From contig JBMSYN010000010.1 in assembly GCA_049426725.1 (NCBI GenBank), positions 1 to 64,000 on the forward strand: a DNA stretch of 64,000 nt. Direction: 5' to 3'. The notes below the pieces were generated by a model, which worked only from the letters and a program-made list of their open reading frames with translations, ran no database searches and had not been told where the DNA came from. Of the stretch, positions 62,839 through 64,000 are shown piece by piece; position 1 is the first letter of the stretch; every line of letters starts with the position of its first letter. The position numbers and the translations under genes were made by a program. This DNA is from UBA961 sp049426725. GTDB taxonomy: Bacteria > Bacteroidota > Ignavibacteria > Kapaibacteriales > UBA961.

Positions 62839-64000
62839 GGTTCTCTGAATTGTAATTGTATGCCGTCAAGTGTCCAACGAGGTTTGACGGTGATTGTTTC
62901 TTTTGTAAAAGTATATCGTTCCGAAAAACGAAATGGAGAAATTGATCCAACATCATATTGTTCATTGTTGTCTTTGTCTTCAAAACATTCCAATGAATAT
63001 GTCCCGGGTGGGATGTCCGGCAATGAAAAGATTCCTCTTTGTTGGATTTGCTTATTCAAGATGACACCCTTTTCATTTTTAAGAATGATGATATATGGTC
63101 CGCCATTTATTGTGTCGAGAATCTCACCCTTGATCGCTCCAAAGAGTCTGGCATCCAATGTTTTGAGTTGCAATCTTATGGTTGTATCTGCAAAGGGTAT
63201 GCCTCTTCTATCCTGTAAACCCTTCAGGTTGAGTGTGAGTGAATGCCATGTATCTGAAAATAGAGCTTGCTTTGGTTTCACAAGAACATGGTTGTCAGCT
63301 ATCTTTTGAAGAGTAATTGGAATTATTCCTTTTGCAGTAGACAATGTGCATCTTGAAAGAAGAGAGTCAAGTATCATTGCATGAGAAAACTGTATGGAAA
63401 TCTCTGGTACAATGTCAATGATTGAACTGTCCTTTGCAGTAATTGAATAAACATGTGGAATCTTGTCTTTCTTTTCAGACACAATCAAGGGTTTTGATGA
63501 AATACTATCGATACATTGATTGAATGAACTATCCATGGCTTGTTTATTTGCCATATTCAAGACTATGCTTGAAGCTGTCTTCGATGGATCATGCTCAACA
63601 ATGATGGAAGTTGGTCTGCCGGGAGATTGATATGCGGCTAGTGTTTGCAATGTAGAACCATTCTTCTCGAAAATGGAAAATTGGGACGCATTGATTGATT
63701 CTTCAAGCAAGGCTTCCGAACATCGAATTTCAATGATTCCATTGTCTTGAGAATATGCCTGCATGGCAATTGGTGAAATGGTATCGATGGGTTTAGACAA
63801 TTTCATGAATAAAGGAGCACTATTTGTTTTGACATCAACATCTCGAGATGCGTTTGCAAAACCATCGGTGCCGATATCATAAAGACCATCTTTAAACATG
63901 TCTTGCACTGCATATATGCGATAGGTTTTATCAGACAAAGCGGAGAAAGTGAATTGACCATTCGAGCCAATCTGTGTTTTGTAGATTGAAGAAGTTTTGG
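62835..64000 (-). CDS. Ig-like domain protein (Big_5-type), cut by right edge
   Basis: The minus-strand frame is open to base 64000, so the N-terminus lies outside. The TTG near 63938 is just an in-frame codon. The visible 380 or so residues contain TKTQIGSNGQ-like and LSDKTYRIYAVQDMFKDGLYDIG segments, a Big_5-like block (ISIQFSHAMILDSLLSRCTL), and a C-terminal module GAIKGEILDTINGGPYIIILKNEKG ... GTYSLECFEDKDNNEQYDVG. This is the pattern of the Ig-like exported lipoproteins common in FCB genomes. It precedes the TolC-like gene with a four-base overlap. Function unknown. Confidence 0.75.
   Translation of the reverse strand, partial: KTSSIYKTQIGSNGQFTFSALSDKTYRIYAVQDMFKDGLYDIGTDGFANASRDVDVKTNSAPLFMKLSKPIDTISPIAMQAYSQDNGIIEIRCSEALLEESINASQFSIFEKNGSTLQTLAAYQSPGRPTSIIVEHDPSKTASSIVLNMANKQAMDSSFNQCIDSISSKPLIVSEKKDKIPHVYSITAKDSSIIDIVPEISIQFSHAMILDSLLSRCTLSTAKGIIPITLQKIADNHVLVKPKQALFSDTWHSLTLNLKGLQDRRGIPFADTTIRLQLKTLDARLFGAIKGEILDTINGGPYIIILKNEKGVILNKQIQQRGIFSLPDIPPGTYSLECFEDKDNNEQYDVGSISPFRFSERYTFTKETITVKPRWTLDGIQLQFREP

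Noticed and set aside
1..64000. CRISPR array, transposase, integrase or prophage remnant
   Set aside because: No repeat-spacer pattern, inverted terminal repeat pair or mobile-element protein was seen anywhere in the window.

Overview
The window is a gene-dense, AT-leaning chromosomal segment. About 48 genes are supported, two of them cut by the window edges. Several points place it in the FCB superphylum (Bacteroidota, Chlorobiota, Ignavibacteria or Kapabacteria lineages): at least six secreted proteins end in type IX secretion (T9SS) type-A-like sorting domains; there is a PorW/SprE-like TPR lipoprotein, a GWxTD protein, an Oar-like TonB receptor, a BatA-like vWA protein and DUF1573 pairs; and two possible TAnnTTTG promoter elements are visible. 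Many genes also have clear GGAG-type ribosome sites. I favour a Kapabacteria/Ignavibacteria-type organism, but that finer placement is an inference. I saw no phage, insertion sequence, CRISPR array, tRNA or rRNA.

Layout. 1-1407: end of an outer-membrane-type protein with an in-frame 24-bp tandem repeat, then a hypoxanthine phosphoribosyltransferase. 1404-6411 (minus): sugE-like exporter, mnmA, GWxTD protein, TPR lipoprotein. 6682-8496: a 604-residue protein of unknown function. 8497-16623 (minus): secreted serine hydrolase, TonB receptor, PAP2 phosphatase, BatA-like protein, MscL. 16789-18717: thyX and a di-haem peroxidase. 18718-22526 (minus): glycine-rich T9SS cargo, msrB, xseB. 22751-33199: glgA, a lipoprotein, two sortilin/BNR-type propeller proteins and a sorbosone-dehydrogenase-like protein. 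33200-38588 (minus): MFS exporter, carboxylate-amine ligase, thioesterase, amino-acid permease, actin-fold-like protein. 38589-38890: a gene-free stretch holding a plus-strand structured RNA candidate with an intrinsic terminator. 38890-44424: DUF3050 protein, heparinase-like protein, VIT/vWA protein. 44419-52956: pth, MauE/DoxX protein, DUF4870-like protein, two DUF1573 proteins, two envelope proteins, a family 9 glycosyltransferase, STAS protein, DUF2461 protein, radA. 52951-64000 (minus): a four-gene cluster (acyltransferase, fibre-like protein, propeller, zinc phospholipase-like protein) and a three-gene cluster (Ig-like protein, TolC-like protein, histidine kinase).

The main theme is envelope and secretion biology mixed with housekeeping genes. 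The most distinctive architectural feature is that nine of ten convergent gene pairs have stop codons that abut or overlap, leaving no room for a terminator. The best candidates for something undescribed are the plus-strand RNA near 38.7-38.9 kb, the 604-residue protein at 6.7 kb, the DUF3050 protein with a possible diiron site, and the permease/ligase/thioesterase cluster. No coherent novel defence or mobile system was evident.
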